Positions 25,001 through 32,998 of a DNA stretch of 64,000 nucleotides are shown piece by piece (within the stretch, counting starts at the first letter, position 1; each line of letters starts with the position of its first letter). The notes under the pieces are model-generated. The model was not told the origin of the DNA. It saw nothing but the letters and a program-made list of their open reading frames with translations, and ran no database searches. The position numbers and the translations under genes are program-made. The stretch comes from an uncultured Oscillibacter sp. (GTDB lineage: Bacteria; Bacillota; Clostridia; Oscillospirales; Oscillospiraceae), in the NCBI GenBank assembly GCA_910589315.1, contig CAJUTB010000001.1:114445-178444 (forward strand), written 5' to 3'.

Positions 25001-25429
25001 AGCCCCCCTTTCGCACGCCGCTTTCCGGCGGGGTTTGGCAGAGTCCGAACGTTCCTGCCAAATAAGTCCTATTGTAATCCATTACCTGCACAAATTCAAC
25101 TATATTATTCGTAGAAAACCTGAAATTCATAGAAAATAACGAGGATGGCCCTGTAAATTCTGCAAAACGCCGAAAAAGGTAACAAATTTTTCGCTTTGGC
25201 CGGACGGTTTCCGTAGCCTCTGACAAAAAAATGAAGGATTCGACAAAAGATTTGGCGGATTTGATTAGAAATTATTTCCCCGGAAGGGTGGATTTCCGGT
25301 AAAACTTTGGTATAATACAAATGTGACGTTTACGCAGTTTGGTCTTGCATTTTTTCCACAGAATTATATTATAGTATTATAGTAAGTAACTGTATGAAAG
25401 TATGGTAATGGTAAAGGAGGATGACGCTT
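25001..25429. promoter_or_regulatory. Long AT-rich intergenic region with divergent promoters
   Basis: 430 bp without a credible gene. Leftward, ATTCAA complement TTGAAT (25094-25099) and TACAAT (25071-25076) with a 17-bp spacer form a trmL promoter. Rightward, a TATAAT near 25310 and a second pair TTGCAT/TATTAT (about 25348-25375, 16-bp spacer) precede the GlmU-like gene. No strong hairpin was seen. Confidence 0.5.
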
Positions 25430-25924
25430 ATGCCTGTTCCGCAGCGCGCCCTTTTCTTTTTTGAGGAGGATGCGTCCATTCCGTCCGGCGGAAAGCCGCT
25501 GGCACTTCAGCCGCTCCTGTCCCGTCCCGTTTTGGAGTGGATGAGCCGTTCTTTGCTGGGACAAGGGGTGAAGGCGTTTTTCGTGGTGTGCGGCCCCCGC
25601 TTCGCGGCGGAGGCGGAGGCCTGTTTCCCGGAGGGGAGTACGGTTTCCGTTTCCGAGCTGCACAGCGATTTGGCCGCCTTTTTGGACACGGAGGAGACCG
25701 TATTGGTGCTGCCCCGGGCGGCCGCGCCGCTTCCGGAGGCGGGGCCTGGATTTGCGTACACAGCGGCGGGCCATGCGCTTGCGCGCGCATGGAAAGAGCG
25801 CATGACAAACAACGTGCAGGAGGCGGAGCTGGCGTCCGGCTGGGTGCCGCTCTTTGGCCCGGAGACCATTGCGGAACTGGAACCGCTGCTGAAGCAGCGG
25901 GGTTTTGCCGCGCCTGCGGAATAG
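25430..25924 (+). CDS. Truncated GlmU-like nucleotidyltransferase-fold protein
   Basis: 164 aa, started at the ATG behind AAAGGAGG with 9-base spacing; a nearer ATG at 25421 is too close. The segment LALQPLLSRPVLEWMSRSLLGQGVKAFFVVCGPR looks like the N-terminal pyrophosphorylase fold of GlmU (KPLL..VL..V...G...VVVG), and it sits directly before prs, where GlmU is encoded in many Firmicutes. The N-terminal GGxGTRM nucleotide loop and the C-terminal left-handed helix are both missing. So it is either a decayed GlmU or a small regulator of hexosamine metabolism. No catalytic residues can be identified. Confidence 0.6.
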   Translation: MPVPQRALFFFEEDASIPSGGKPLALQPLLSRPVLEWMSRSLLGQGVKAFFVVCGPRFAAEAEACFPEGSTVSVSELHSDLAAFLDTEETVLVLPRAAAPLPEAGPGFAYTAAGHALARAWKERMTNNVQEAELASGWVPLFGPETIAELEPLLKQRGFAAPAE

Positions 25925-26015
25925 GATTGGACCGGCGGGTTTTCTGCGAGGGATTTTGTCCGCCGGAAGCGACGGGCGGAACATTATACAAAATGAAGAA
26001 AGAGGGCGTTTGAAC

Positions 26016-26975
26016 ATGATTGCGCACGGCAAGGATATCAAGGTGTTTTCCGGCAATGCGAACAAGAGACTTGCGGAGGAAATCTGCGACCAGATGGGCA
26101 CAACGCTGGGACATGCGGAAGTTGGGGTCTTTTCCGACGGCGAAGTGTTTGTCTCCCTGTTTGAAACGGTTCGGGGCAGCGATGTGTTTGTAGTGCAGTC
26201 CACCTGCACGCCGGTAAACAACAATTTGATGGAACTGCTCATTATGATTGATGCGCTCAAACGGGCGTCGGCGGGACGTATTACGGCGGTGATTCCATAT
26301 TACGGCTATGCGCGGCAGGACCGCAAAGCCAAGGCCCGGGACCCGATCACGGCGAAGCTAGTGGCAAATATGATCACGGCGGCGGGGGCGGACCGGGTTT
26401 TGACGATGGATCTCCACGCGTCGCAGATTCAGGGCTTTTTTGATATTCCGGTAGACAATCTGGCGGGCAACCCGATTTTTGTGGACTATTATGCGAAGAA
26501 GTTCGGCGCGGCGTGCGAAGAAATGATCGTTGTGTCTCCGGACGTTGGTTCGGTGTCCAGGGCGCGGGCTTTTGCACAGAAGCTGCATATGAATCTGGCG
26601 ATTGTGGACAAGCGGCGTCAGAAGGCGAACCAGTGCGAGGTCATGAATGTCATTGGGGATGTGCGGGGCAAGGACTGCATTATTTTTGACGATATGGTGG
26701 ACACGGGCGGATCGTTGTGCAATGCGGCGCAGGCGTTGGTGGAAGTCGGCGGGGCCAAGAGCGTTCATGCGTGCGCGTCTCATGGCGTGCTGTCCGGCCC
26801 GGCGATTGAGCGGATCAATAAGAGTGTGATTCAGGAATTGGCGTTGCTGGATACGGTTCCGGCGATTGACGAGGGTTTGAGCGATAAGATTAAATATTTG
26901 TCGGTAGGCCCGATGTTCAGCGAAGCGATTGAGCGGATTTATCAGGAAATTTCGATCTCGAAGCTGTTCCGTTAA
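26016..26975 (+). CDS. prs: Ribose-phosphate pyrophosphokinase
   Basis: Makes PRPP from ribose-5-phosphate and ATP for purine, pyrimidine, His and Trp synthesis. 319 aa. Motifs are FSGNANKRLAEEI, FSDGEVFVSLFETVRG, PYYGYARQDRKAKARDPITAKLVA (catalytic loop), DLHASQIQGFFDIPVDNL and the PRPP-binding IIFDDMVDTGGSLCNAA near residue 225. The start MIAHGKDIKVFSGN at 26016 is preceded by AGAGGG. pth follows, an old Firmicutes gene order. Confidence 0.97.
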   Translation: MIAHGKDIKVFSGNANKRLAEEICDQMGTTLGHAEVGVFSDGEVFVSLFETVRGSDVFVVQSTCTPVNNNLMELLIMIDALKRASAGRITAVIPYYGYARQDRKAKARDPITAKLVANMITAAGADRVLTMDLHASQIQGFFDIPVDNLAGNPIFVDYYAKKFGAACEEMIVVSPDVGSVSRARAFAQKLHMNLAIVDKRRQKANQCEVMNVIGDVRGKDCIIFDDMVDTGGSLCNAAQALVEVGGAKSVHACASHGVLSGPAIERINKSVIQELALLDTVPAIDEGLSDKIKYLSVGPMFSEAIERIYQEISISKLFR

Positions 26976-26993
26976 GGGGCGGCGAATCATAAG

Positions 26994-27024
26994 CATAGGC
27001 GGGGAAGGAACTTTCCCGCCTATG
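26994..27024 (+). repeat. Intercistronic hairpin prs-pth
   Basis: CATAGGCGGG (26994-27003) pairs with CCCGCCTATG (27015-27024); no T-run follows. It may stabilise the prs mRNA or attenuate pth. Confidence 0.5.
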
Positions 27025-27051
27025 TGAGTTGCATTGGAAGAAGGAGCGTTT

Positions 27052-27636
27052 ATGTTTGGGAGTCGGGGCGGCGCGGCGGAATGGATTGTGGCTGGATTGG
27101 GAAATCCTGGGCAGAAGTACGCCAACACGCGGCATAATTTAGGCTTTTTGACGGTAGACTTGTTAGCGGAGAAGAAGGGGATAAAGCTGAACAAGGTGAA
27201 GTTTAAGAGCGCGTTTAATTTTATGGAGCTGGGCGGGGCGCGTTGCCTGGTGATGAAGCCACAGACGTTTATGAATTTGTCCGGCGAGGCGGTGCGGGAG
27301 GCGGCGCAGTTTTATAAGGTGCCGCCGGAGAGGACGCTGATTATTTATGACGATGTGTCGCTTCCGGTGGGAAAGCTGCGGGTACGGCCCACGGGGTCTG
27401 CTGGGGGACACAATGGGATAAAGAATATCATTGCACATTTAGGGACCCAGGATTTTCCGAGGATTAAGATTGGCGCAGGCGCGCCGCCGGAGGCTGAGGG
27501 AATGATTGACTGGGTGATTGGCGTTCCTTCTCAGGGGGAGAAAAAGGTTTTGCTGGAAGCCTTCCAGAGGGCGGCCGACGCCGCAGAAGCAGTAATTCAA
27601 TATGGCTGCACAAAGGCGATGAATGATTTCAACTGA
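27052..27636 (+). CDS. pth: Peptidyl-tRNA hydrolase
   Basis: Frees tRNA from peptidyl-tRNA dropped by ribosomes. 194 aa. Family motifs are VAGLGNPGQKYANTRHNLGF (the catalytic His is in RHN, near residue 26), MKPQTFMNLSGEAV, YDDVSLPVGKLRVRPTGSAGGHNGIKN and the C-terminal helical lid. The ATG at 27052 follows GAAGGAG; six in-frame upstream codons are not used. A large palindromic element follows, then mfd; pth-mfd adjacency is conserved in Firmicutes. Confidence 0.96.
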   Translation: MFGSRGGAAEWIVAGLGNPGQKYANTRHNLGFLTVDLLAEKKGIKLNKVKFKSAFNFMELGGARCLVMKPQTFMNLSGEAVREAAQFYKVPPERTLIIYDDVSLPVGKLRVRPTGSAGGHNGIKNIIAHLGTQDFPRIKIGAGAPPEAEGMIDWVIGVPSQGEKKVLLEAFQRAADAAEAVIQYGCTKAMNDFN

Positions 27637-27654
27637 CCCCAGTTGAAGGGAGGG

Positions 27655-28141
27655 CGCGCCTCGCGGCGCGGGCGCAAGTCAGCCATTTGCAATGGCTGGT
27701 CCAAAATTGAACCCCCCATTTTCTTTTCTCTGGCGAGAGAAAAGAAAACGGGCCGTTCACGGTCCAAAAGAAAAGAGCGTTTGTCAGGTGCGGTGCAAGA
27801 CTTTGGCTTGATACTTCTGTAAACGGGAAGTCCATATCGACTTGTCTCTGCGCCTAACCCCGCTGCCGCTGCTGCTGGTGGTTGAGAGAACATGAACCAA
27901 CTGCTTCGCCCACCAGCAGCAGCGACAGCGGAAATAGAAGCAGATCAAATCAGTGATGGACTTCTCGTTTAAGTTCCACCAAGCCGAAATTTTCCACCAG
28001 GCTTAATTAGCGTCTTTTTCTCTTTTGGACCGTCCACGGCCCGTTTTCTCTTTTTCTCCGCGGAGAAAAAGAGAAAATGGGGGGTGGAAAATGGACCAGC
28101 CGCCGGAAGCGGCTGACCCCCGCCCCGCGCCGTGAGGCGCG
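27655..28141. repeat. Nested ~490-bp inverted-repeat (foldback) element
   Basis: Noncoding DNA between pth and mfd folds on itself over almost its full length. Outer arms of about 130 bp (27655-27780 and 28012-28141) match as reverse complements with scattered changes and share CGCGCCT, GTCAGCC, TGGCTGGTCC and ACGGGCCGT blocks. Inside, TTTGGCTTG/CAAGCCGAA, AACGGGAAGTCCAT/ATGGACTTCTCGTT (27822-27835 with 27956-27969) and a 22-bp GCTGCTGCTGGTGG-type pair (27860-27881 with 27910-27931, one mismatch) continue the pairing toward a central loop near 27882-27909. No gene is supported in it. Likely a MITE-like or structured interspersed element. Confidence 0.75.
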
Positions 28142-28179
28142 ACCACCCAGCGTCTGCAAGGAGTGTTTGAGGTAGTGCG

Positions 28180-31100
28180 ATGAAACATTTTTTGGAAGAA
28201 TTAACGAAAATTCCAGAAACCGCGGAAATGCTCCGCAAGATTCGGGAGGGCGTCAGCCCTGTCGCCGTCAACGGCCTCCAGCCCGTGCAGCGGGCTTGCA
28301 TAGGCGCAGCCGTGGCCGCAGCCGAAAAACGCCCCGCGGTGTTCCTTTGCGGGGACGAGCAGGAGGCGCGGGTACTTGCCGCCGACTTGGAGACCTTGTT
28401 CGGAGAAGCCCCCGTTACCCTCTTTTCGCGGGAATGGCAGATACGTCCCGGCGCGCTCGCTTCCCGTGACTGGGAACGCGGCCGCCTCGCTGCCCTCTAC
28501 GCCCTGGCCGCCGGCCAGGTCCGTGCAGTGGTCGCTGCCGCTGACGCCCTCATGGCCAGAACCCTGCCGCCCGCACTGCTCAAATCCCTCGCGATCTCCC
28601 TGGAAACCGGTAAACGCATGAACCTGCAAGAGCTGACGGATCAGCTCCTTGCCGCCGGATATACCCGCTGCGCACAGGTGGAGGGCGTTGGACAATTTGC
28701 CCTGCGGGGCGGAATTTTGGACGTTTTCTCCCCCTTGATGGTCCAACCGGTGCGCTGTGAATTCTTTGACGACGAAGTGGACTCCATGGGTGTGTTTGAC
28801 CCCGGAACCCAGCGTCGGATTTCTAACATTGACTCCGCCCTGCTCCTGCCTGCGGCGGAAACCCTTCCCCGCTGCGCTGAAGGCGGCCTGGACGGCCTCG
28901 CCGCAAAACTGCTGGCCCTGGCCAAACGCAAGAAAGGCGATGCCGCCGCCCGGCTTCAGGAGGACGCCGAACGCCTCCAAAACGGTTCCATCCCCGACGG
29001 CATGGACCGTTACCTGGCCGCCATCTACCCGGAAGTAACCGCCGGCGTCCACTACTTGCCCGCAAATTCCCTGGTATTTCTATGCGAAAGCGGGCGGGTG
29101 GACGAGCGTGTCAAGGGAACGCTGCTGCAAAACCGGCAGGACGTGGAAACGCTGCTGGAAGCAGGGGTTTTGGCGGGTGAATATGGAAAATTCTTGCTGT
29201 CCGCCGAGGAGTTTTATAGCGCCCTGGAAACCTTTCCCGTCGTTATGGCGGATTCCCTCCCGACTTCCCGCCAGCCAATACGGCCCAAGGCTCTGCTCAG
29301 CATAAATGCCCGGCAGCTCAGCTCCTACGGCGGCAGTCTGGAAACCGCCGTCTCCGACCTGGAACAGTACCGGAAAAACGGCAGTGCGGTGCTTCTTCTC
29401 TGCGGCAACGAGGGCCGCGCCAACAACCTTTACCGCCTTCTGACAAACCGCGGGATTCCCGCCTCCCTGGATATGCGCGGAACGGCCATGCCCCGCCCGG
29501 GAGAGGTACGCATTGGCCTGGGAGCCTTGTCGGCGGGCTGCGAATGGCCCGTCCTGCGCCTGGCTGTGCTGACCGAAGGCCAGCTGACCGCCCCCGTGCG
29601 CCGCCGTGCCAAGCTGAAAAAGGAGTCCAACCGCCAGAAAATCCAATCCTATACGGACCTGAAACCCGGTGATTTGGTCGTCCATGTTCACCACGGCGTC
29701 GGACGCTTTGCCGGTATTCAGCGGATGCCGGTGGACGGCGTGGAAAAGGACTACATCAAACTCGATTACGCCGGAGGCGACTGCCTTTACGTGCCTGCAA
29801 CCCAGCTGGATCTGGTGAGCAAATACATTGGCGGCGGCGAGGACAACGAGCGTCAGAAGCTGAACAAGCTGGGCGGTACGGAATGGGCAAAGCAGAAGGT
29901 CCGGGCCAAAAAGGCAGTTAAAGATTTGGCCAAGGGCCTCACCCAGCTCTATGCGGAACGCCAACGCTGCCCCGGCTACGCCTTTTCGCCCGACTCCCCC
30001 TGGCAGCGGGAGTTTGAGGACGCGTTCCCCTACGCGGAAACCGACGACCAGCTTCGGGCCATTGCGGAGATCAAGAAGGACATGGAAAAAACCCGCCCCA
30101 TGGACCGCCTCCTGTGCGGCGATGTGGGCTATGGCAAAACCGAGGTTGCCTTGCGGGCGGTGATGAAATGCGTTCTGGACGGAAAACAGGCGGCGATTCT
30201 GGTCCCCACCACCGTCCTGGCCCAGCAGCACTACGCCACGGCCCTTGGACGCTTTCGGGACTTTCCGGTGACGATTGAAGTCCTCTCCCGCTTCACGTCG
30301 GCCAAGGAGGCAAGGCGGATTTTGGAGTCCGCCCGCACCGGCGGCGTGGACCTTCTGATTGGGACACACAAGCTGCTGCAAAAAAACATGGCCTTCAAGG
30401 ACCTGGGCCTTTTGATCATTGACGAGGAACAGCGTTTCGGCGTCACCCACAAGGAGCGGCTGAAGGAAATGAGCCGCCAGGTGGACGTGCTGACCCTCTC
30501 CGCCACGCCGATTCCCCGAACGCTGAATATGGCCCTGTCGGGCCTGCGGGATATGTCTGCCATCGAGGAGCCTCCGGCGGACCGGCAGCCCGTCCAGACC
30601 TACGTCCTGGAACACGACTGGGCGATTTTGGAAGACGCCATGCGGAAGGAGCTCTCCCGCGGCGGGCAGATTTACTATCTTCACAACCGGGTAGAGAGCA
30701 TCGACCTGACGGCCTCCCGGATTCAAAAAATGCTGGGTCCGGATGTGCGGGTAGTCACCGGACACGGAAAAATGAGCGAGCAGGAGCTGTCCGCCGTCAT
30801 GCACGCCATGGTAGACGGCGAGGCGGATATTCTGGTTTGTACGACGATTATCGAAACCGGCATTGACATTTCCAATGTCAACACGCTGGTCATCGAGGAC
30901 GCCGACCGTATGGGCCTTGCCCAGCTCCACCAGATTCGGGGGCGGATCGGCCGCAGCGCCCGCCGGGCTTACGCCTATCTCACCTACCGGCGGGGCAAGA
31001 TCCTTCAGGAGACGGCGGCAAAGCGTCTCGCGGCCATTCGGGAGTATGTGGAATTCGGTTCCGGCTTCCGCATTGCTATGCGGGACCTGGAAATTCGCGG

Positions 31101-31665
31101 CGCGGGCAATCTGCTTGGCCCGGAGCAGTCGGGCTATTTGATGAGCGTGGGTTACGACCTGTATCTGAAATTGCTGGAGGAGGCGGTGCTGGAAGAGCGG
31201 GGCGAGGCGAAGAAGATCGAAACGGAGTGCTCCGCGGATCTGACGGTCAACGCCAACATTCCCGAGCGTTATGTATCCTCTCCGGAGCAGCGTATGGACC
31301 TTTACCGCCGGATTGCGGCCATACGCAGCAGCGAGGATGCCTCCGACCTTCTGGACGAAATGATGGACCGTTACGGCGACGCGCCCCGGCCGGTACTGAC
31401 GCTGCTGGATGTTGCGCTGCTGCGGGCGGCGGCGGCGAAAGCGGGCGTATCGGACATTACCCAGAAAAAGGACGTTCTGCGTTTCCAGCTGGCTCAGTTC
31501 CGGCCCGAGGAGGTGGTGCGGGTCTGCGGGCTGAACAAGTACCGTCGGCGGCTGACCCTTTCCGCCGGAGACAACCCGGCGTTGTCGCTGAAACTTCCTC
31601 CAAATGCCGACGCGCTGGAAGAAGCGATGACATTGGTGGAAGAATTGCAGGCAAAGGAAGCATGA
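28180..31665 (+). CDS. mfd: Transcription-repair coupling factor
   Basis: Large ATP-driven translocase that removes RNA polymerase stalled at DNA damage and recruits UvrA. 1161 aa, usual length. Residues 1-~480 hold the UvrB-homology and linker domains; ~490-560 is the RNA-polymerase-interacting domain (KPGDLVVHVHHGVGRFAG, then GGDCLYVPATQLD); the motor follows with Walker A GDVGYGKTEVA near 646 and DEEQRFGV near 748, then ATPIPRTLNMALSG and QLHQIRGRIGRS; the C-terminal TRCF domain ends the chain. Preceded by the palindromic element and followed by a strong hairpin. Confidence 0.98.
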   Translation: MKHFLEELTKIPETAEMLRKIREGVSPVAVNGLQPVQRACIGAAVAAAEKRPAVFLCGDEQEARVLAADLETLFGEAPVTLFSREWQIRPGALASRDWERGRLAALYALAAGQVRAVVAAADALMARTLPPALLKSLAISLETGKRMNLQELTDQLLAAGYTRCAQVEGVGQFALRGGILDVFSPLMVQPVRCEFFDDEVDSMGVFDPGTQRRISNIDSALLLPAAETLPRCAEGGLDGLAAKLLALAKRKKGDAAARLQEDAERLQNGSIPDGMDRYLAAIYPEVTAGVHYLPANSLVFLCESGRVDERVKGTLLQNRQDVETLLEAGVLAGEYGKFLLSAEEFYSALETFPVVMADSLPTSRQPIRPKALLSINARQLSSYGGSLETAVSDLEQYRKNGSAVLLLCGNEGRANNLYRLLTNRGIPASLDMRGTAMPRPGEVRIGLGALSAGCEWPVLRLAVLTEGQLTAPVRRRAKLKKESNRQKIQSYTDLKPGDLVVHVHHGVGRFAGIQRMPVDGVEKDYIKLDYAGGDCLYVPATQLDLVSKYIGGGEDNERQKLNKLGGTEWAKQKVRAKKAVKDLAKGLTQLYAERQRCPGYAFSPDSPWQREFEDAFPYAETDDQLRAIAEIKKDMEKTRPMDRLLCGDVGYGKTEVALRAVMKCVLDGKQAAILVPTTVLAQQHYATALGRFRDFPVTIEVLSRFTSAKEARRILESARTGGVDLLIGTHKLLQKNMAFKDLGLLIIDEEQRFGVTHKERLKEMSRQVDVLTLSATPIPRTLNMALSGLRDMSAIEEPPADRQPVQTYVLEHDWAILEDAMRKELSRGGQIYYLHNRVESIDLTASRIQKMLGPDVRVVTGHGKMSEQELSAVMHAMVDGEADILVCTTIIETGIDISNVNTLVIEDADRMGLAQLHQIRGRIGRSARRAYAYLTYRRGKILQETAAKRLAAIREYVEFGSGFRIAMRDLEIRGAGNLLGPEQSGYLMSVGYDLYLKLLEEAVLEERGEAKKIETECSADLTVNANIPERYVSSPEQRMDLYRRIAAIRSSEDASDLLDEMMDRYGDAPRPVLTLLDVALLRAAAAKAGVSDITQKKDVLRFQLAQFRPEEVVRVCGLNKYRRRLTLSAGDNPALSLKLPPNADALEEAMTLVEELQAKEA

Positions 31666-31670
31666 ACCCA

Positions 31671-31705
31671 GACAGGGGCGCGTTTGGTCTAAACGCGCCC
31701 CTGTC
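31671..31705 (+). terminator. Strong hairpin after mfd
   Basis: A perfect 15-bp stem GACAGGGGCGCGTTT / AAACGCGCCCCTGTC with a 5-base loop. There is no T-run, so termination may be incomplete. Confidence 0.55.
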
Positions 31706-31749
31706 CGCATAGGATTAGGACATCCTTTTTGGGAAAGGGGGTCCGGCAG

Positions 31750-32787
31750 ATGCAGAAATGGAGGCTGTTTCCGGCGTTGCTGTCGTGCCTGCTTCTGGCG
31801 GCCTGCGCTGCGCCGGAGGAGACGAAAAATCCTTCCGTGCCGGAGACGGCGGTATTGGGCGAGGCGGCGGGAGTGCCGGAGGAGGAGACGCTTTTGACGG
31901 TGGATGGGCAGGAAATCCCGGCGTGGCGGTATTTGTACTGGCTGGCGTTCACATGCGATCAGATTCAGGCGCGGTACGAGGAAGCGGGAGCGGTTCTGGA
32001 CTGGAACGCCCCCGCAGACGGCGGCACGCTGTCCAGCTATGCGAAGGGACAGGCGTTGGAAGATACGGTGTTGTATGCGGCGGTGGAGAATTGGGCGGCG
32101 TCGTACCGCTGCGCATTGGACGGCAAAGACCGGGACGCCGTGAAATCGGATTGGGCCAGGCAGGCGAAAGCCAACGGCGGGGAGGAGGCCTTTCTCGCGG
32201 AGCTGGCCTGTCAGGGCCTGGACCGTGCCCGGTGGGAGATTTTGGAGGAGACCGGGCGGCTTTATGCAAAGCTCTGCGCGCTTTACGAGGCGGAGGAGGG
32301 GCCCTTCCAGACCCCCGCGCCGCAGCCGGCGAAGACGATGGTTGACCGGCTTTTGGTTTCCGCGGGAGCAGACCGAGAAGCGGCCCGGGAGCGGGCGGCG
32401 GAATTATTTTCCCGGCTGAATACGGCGGCTGATCAGGCGGCGGAGTTTGCGGCTCTGGCGGCGGCCTCCGACGATTCCGCCGGACCTCGGGTTTTCACGC
32501 CCGGCGGGACCTTTTCCGCGCCGCTGGAAGAGGCGGCGTTGTCCTTGGAACCGGGACAGCTCTCGGGAATTGTGGAGTCGGAGGAGGGGTTTTCGATTCT
32601 TCGGCGCATGGAGGAAAAGACGGACCCGGAGACGAAGGAACCCCGTCCGGAGTTTGACGAATTTCTCCAGGCCGCCGCGGAGAAGGCGGAGGTAGAAACC
32701 ACTGCCGCTTATGAGGAAATTGACCCCGCCGTCTTCAGCCGCTCTCTCCGGAATGTCCGCGCGAACTGCGGTTTTTCGTCGAGTTGA
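31750..32787 (+). CDS. Parvulin-type peptidyl-prolyl isomerase lipoprotein
   Basis: 345 aa with a lipobox LLLAACA, so anchored on the outer membrane face. The N-terminal ~190 residues are helical, as in SurA/PrsA chaperone domains (DGQEIPAWRYLYWLAF...); the parvulin domain spans about residues 200-290: MVDRLLVSAGADREAARERAAELFSRL, AAEFAALAAASDDSAGPRVF, ALSLEPGQLSGIVESEEGFSILRRME. This is the PrsA pattern of extracellular folding factors. GGGAAAGGGGG precedes the ATG at 31750. The C-terminal tail ends SSS. Monocistronic, 3' of mfd. Confidence 0.88.
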   Translation: MQKWRLFPALLSCLLLAACAAPEETKNPSVPETAVLGEAAGVPEEETLLTVDGQEIPAWRYLYWLAFTCDQIQARYEEAGAVLDWNAPADGGTLSSYAKGQALEDTVLYAAVENWAASYRCALDGKDRDAVKSDWARQAKANGGEEAFLAELACQGLDRARWEILEETGRLYAKLCALYEAEEGPFQTPAPQPAKTMVDRLLVSAGADREAARERAAELFSRLNTAADQAAEFAALAAASDDSAGPRVFTPGGTFSAPLEEAALSLEPGQLSGIVESEEGFSILRRMEEKTDPETKEPRPEFDEFLQAAAEKAEVETTAAYEEIDPAVFSRSLRNVRANCGFSSS

Positions 32788-32847
32788 CGAAAAGGAGAGA
32801 TGTTTTGTCAAAGATTTAACAAAAAAGAAAATCCAAAGAAATCCCCA

Positions 32848-32876
32848 TTGACGCGGAACGCTTTTGCGACTATAAT
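32848..32876 (+). promoter_or_regulatory. thl promoter
   Basis: TTGACG (32848-32853) and TATAAT (32871-32876) with a 17-bp spacer. Transcription should begin near 32883, only ~14 bases before the leader ORF start. Confidence 0.7.
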
Positions 32877-32896
32877 ACTAGAGAAGGGAGGCAGGC

Positions 32897-32998
32897 GTGA
32901 AGTTTGATATTTTTATAACAAACTGCGCCCGGCTTCTGTACCTTGTGCCGGCGGCCGTTCCTGCCGCTGAATTTTTATTAAACGGAGGATTACCATGA
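32897..32998 (+). CDS. Candidate 33-aa leader peptide of thl
   Basis: GTG start with AGGGAGG 7 bases upstream, 33 codons, and a TGA that overlaps the thl ATG (ATGA). The peptide begins MKFDIFITNCARLL, and its last codons cover the thl ribosome site (GGAGG), so ribosomes finishing it could re-start on thl. Too short for gene finders. It could be a coupling ORF rather than a functional peptide; there is no codon run that suggests classical attenuation. Confidence 0.45.
   Translation: MKFDIFITNCARLLYLVPAAVPAAEFLLNGGLP

Noticed and set aside
29080..31710. 876-codon open frame opposite mfd
   Set aside because: Shadow produced by GC-rich codon usage; no recognisable domain.
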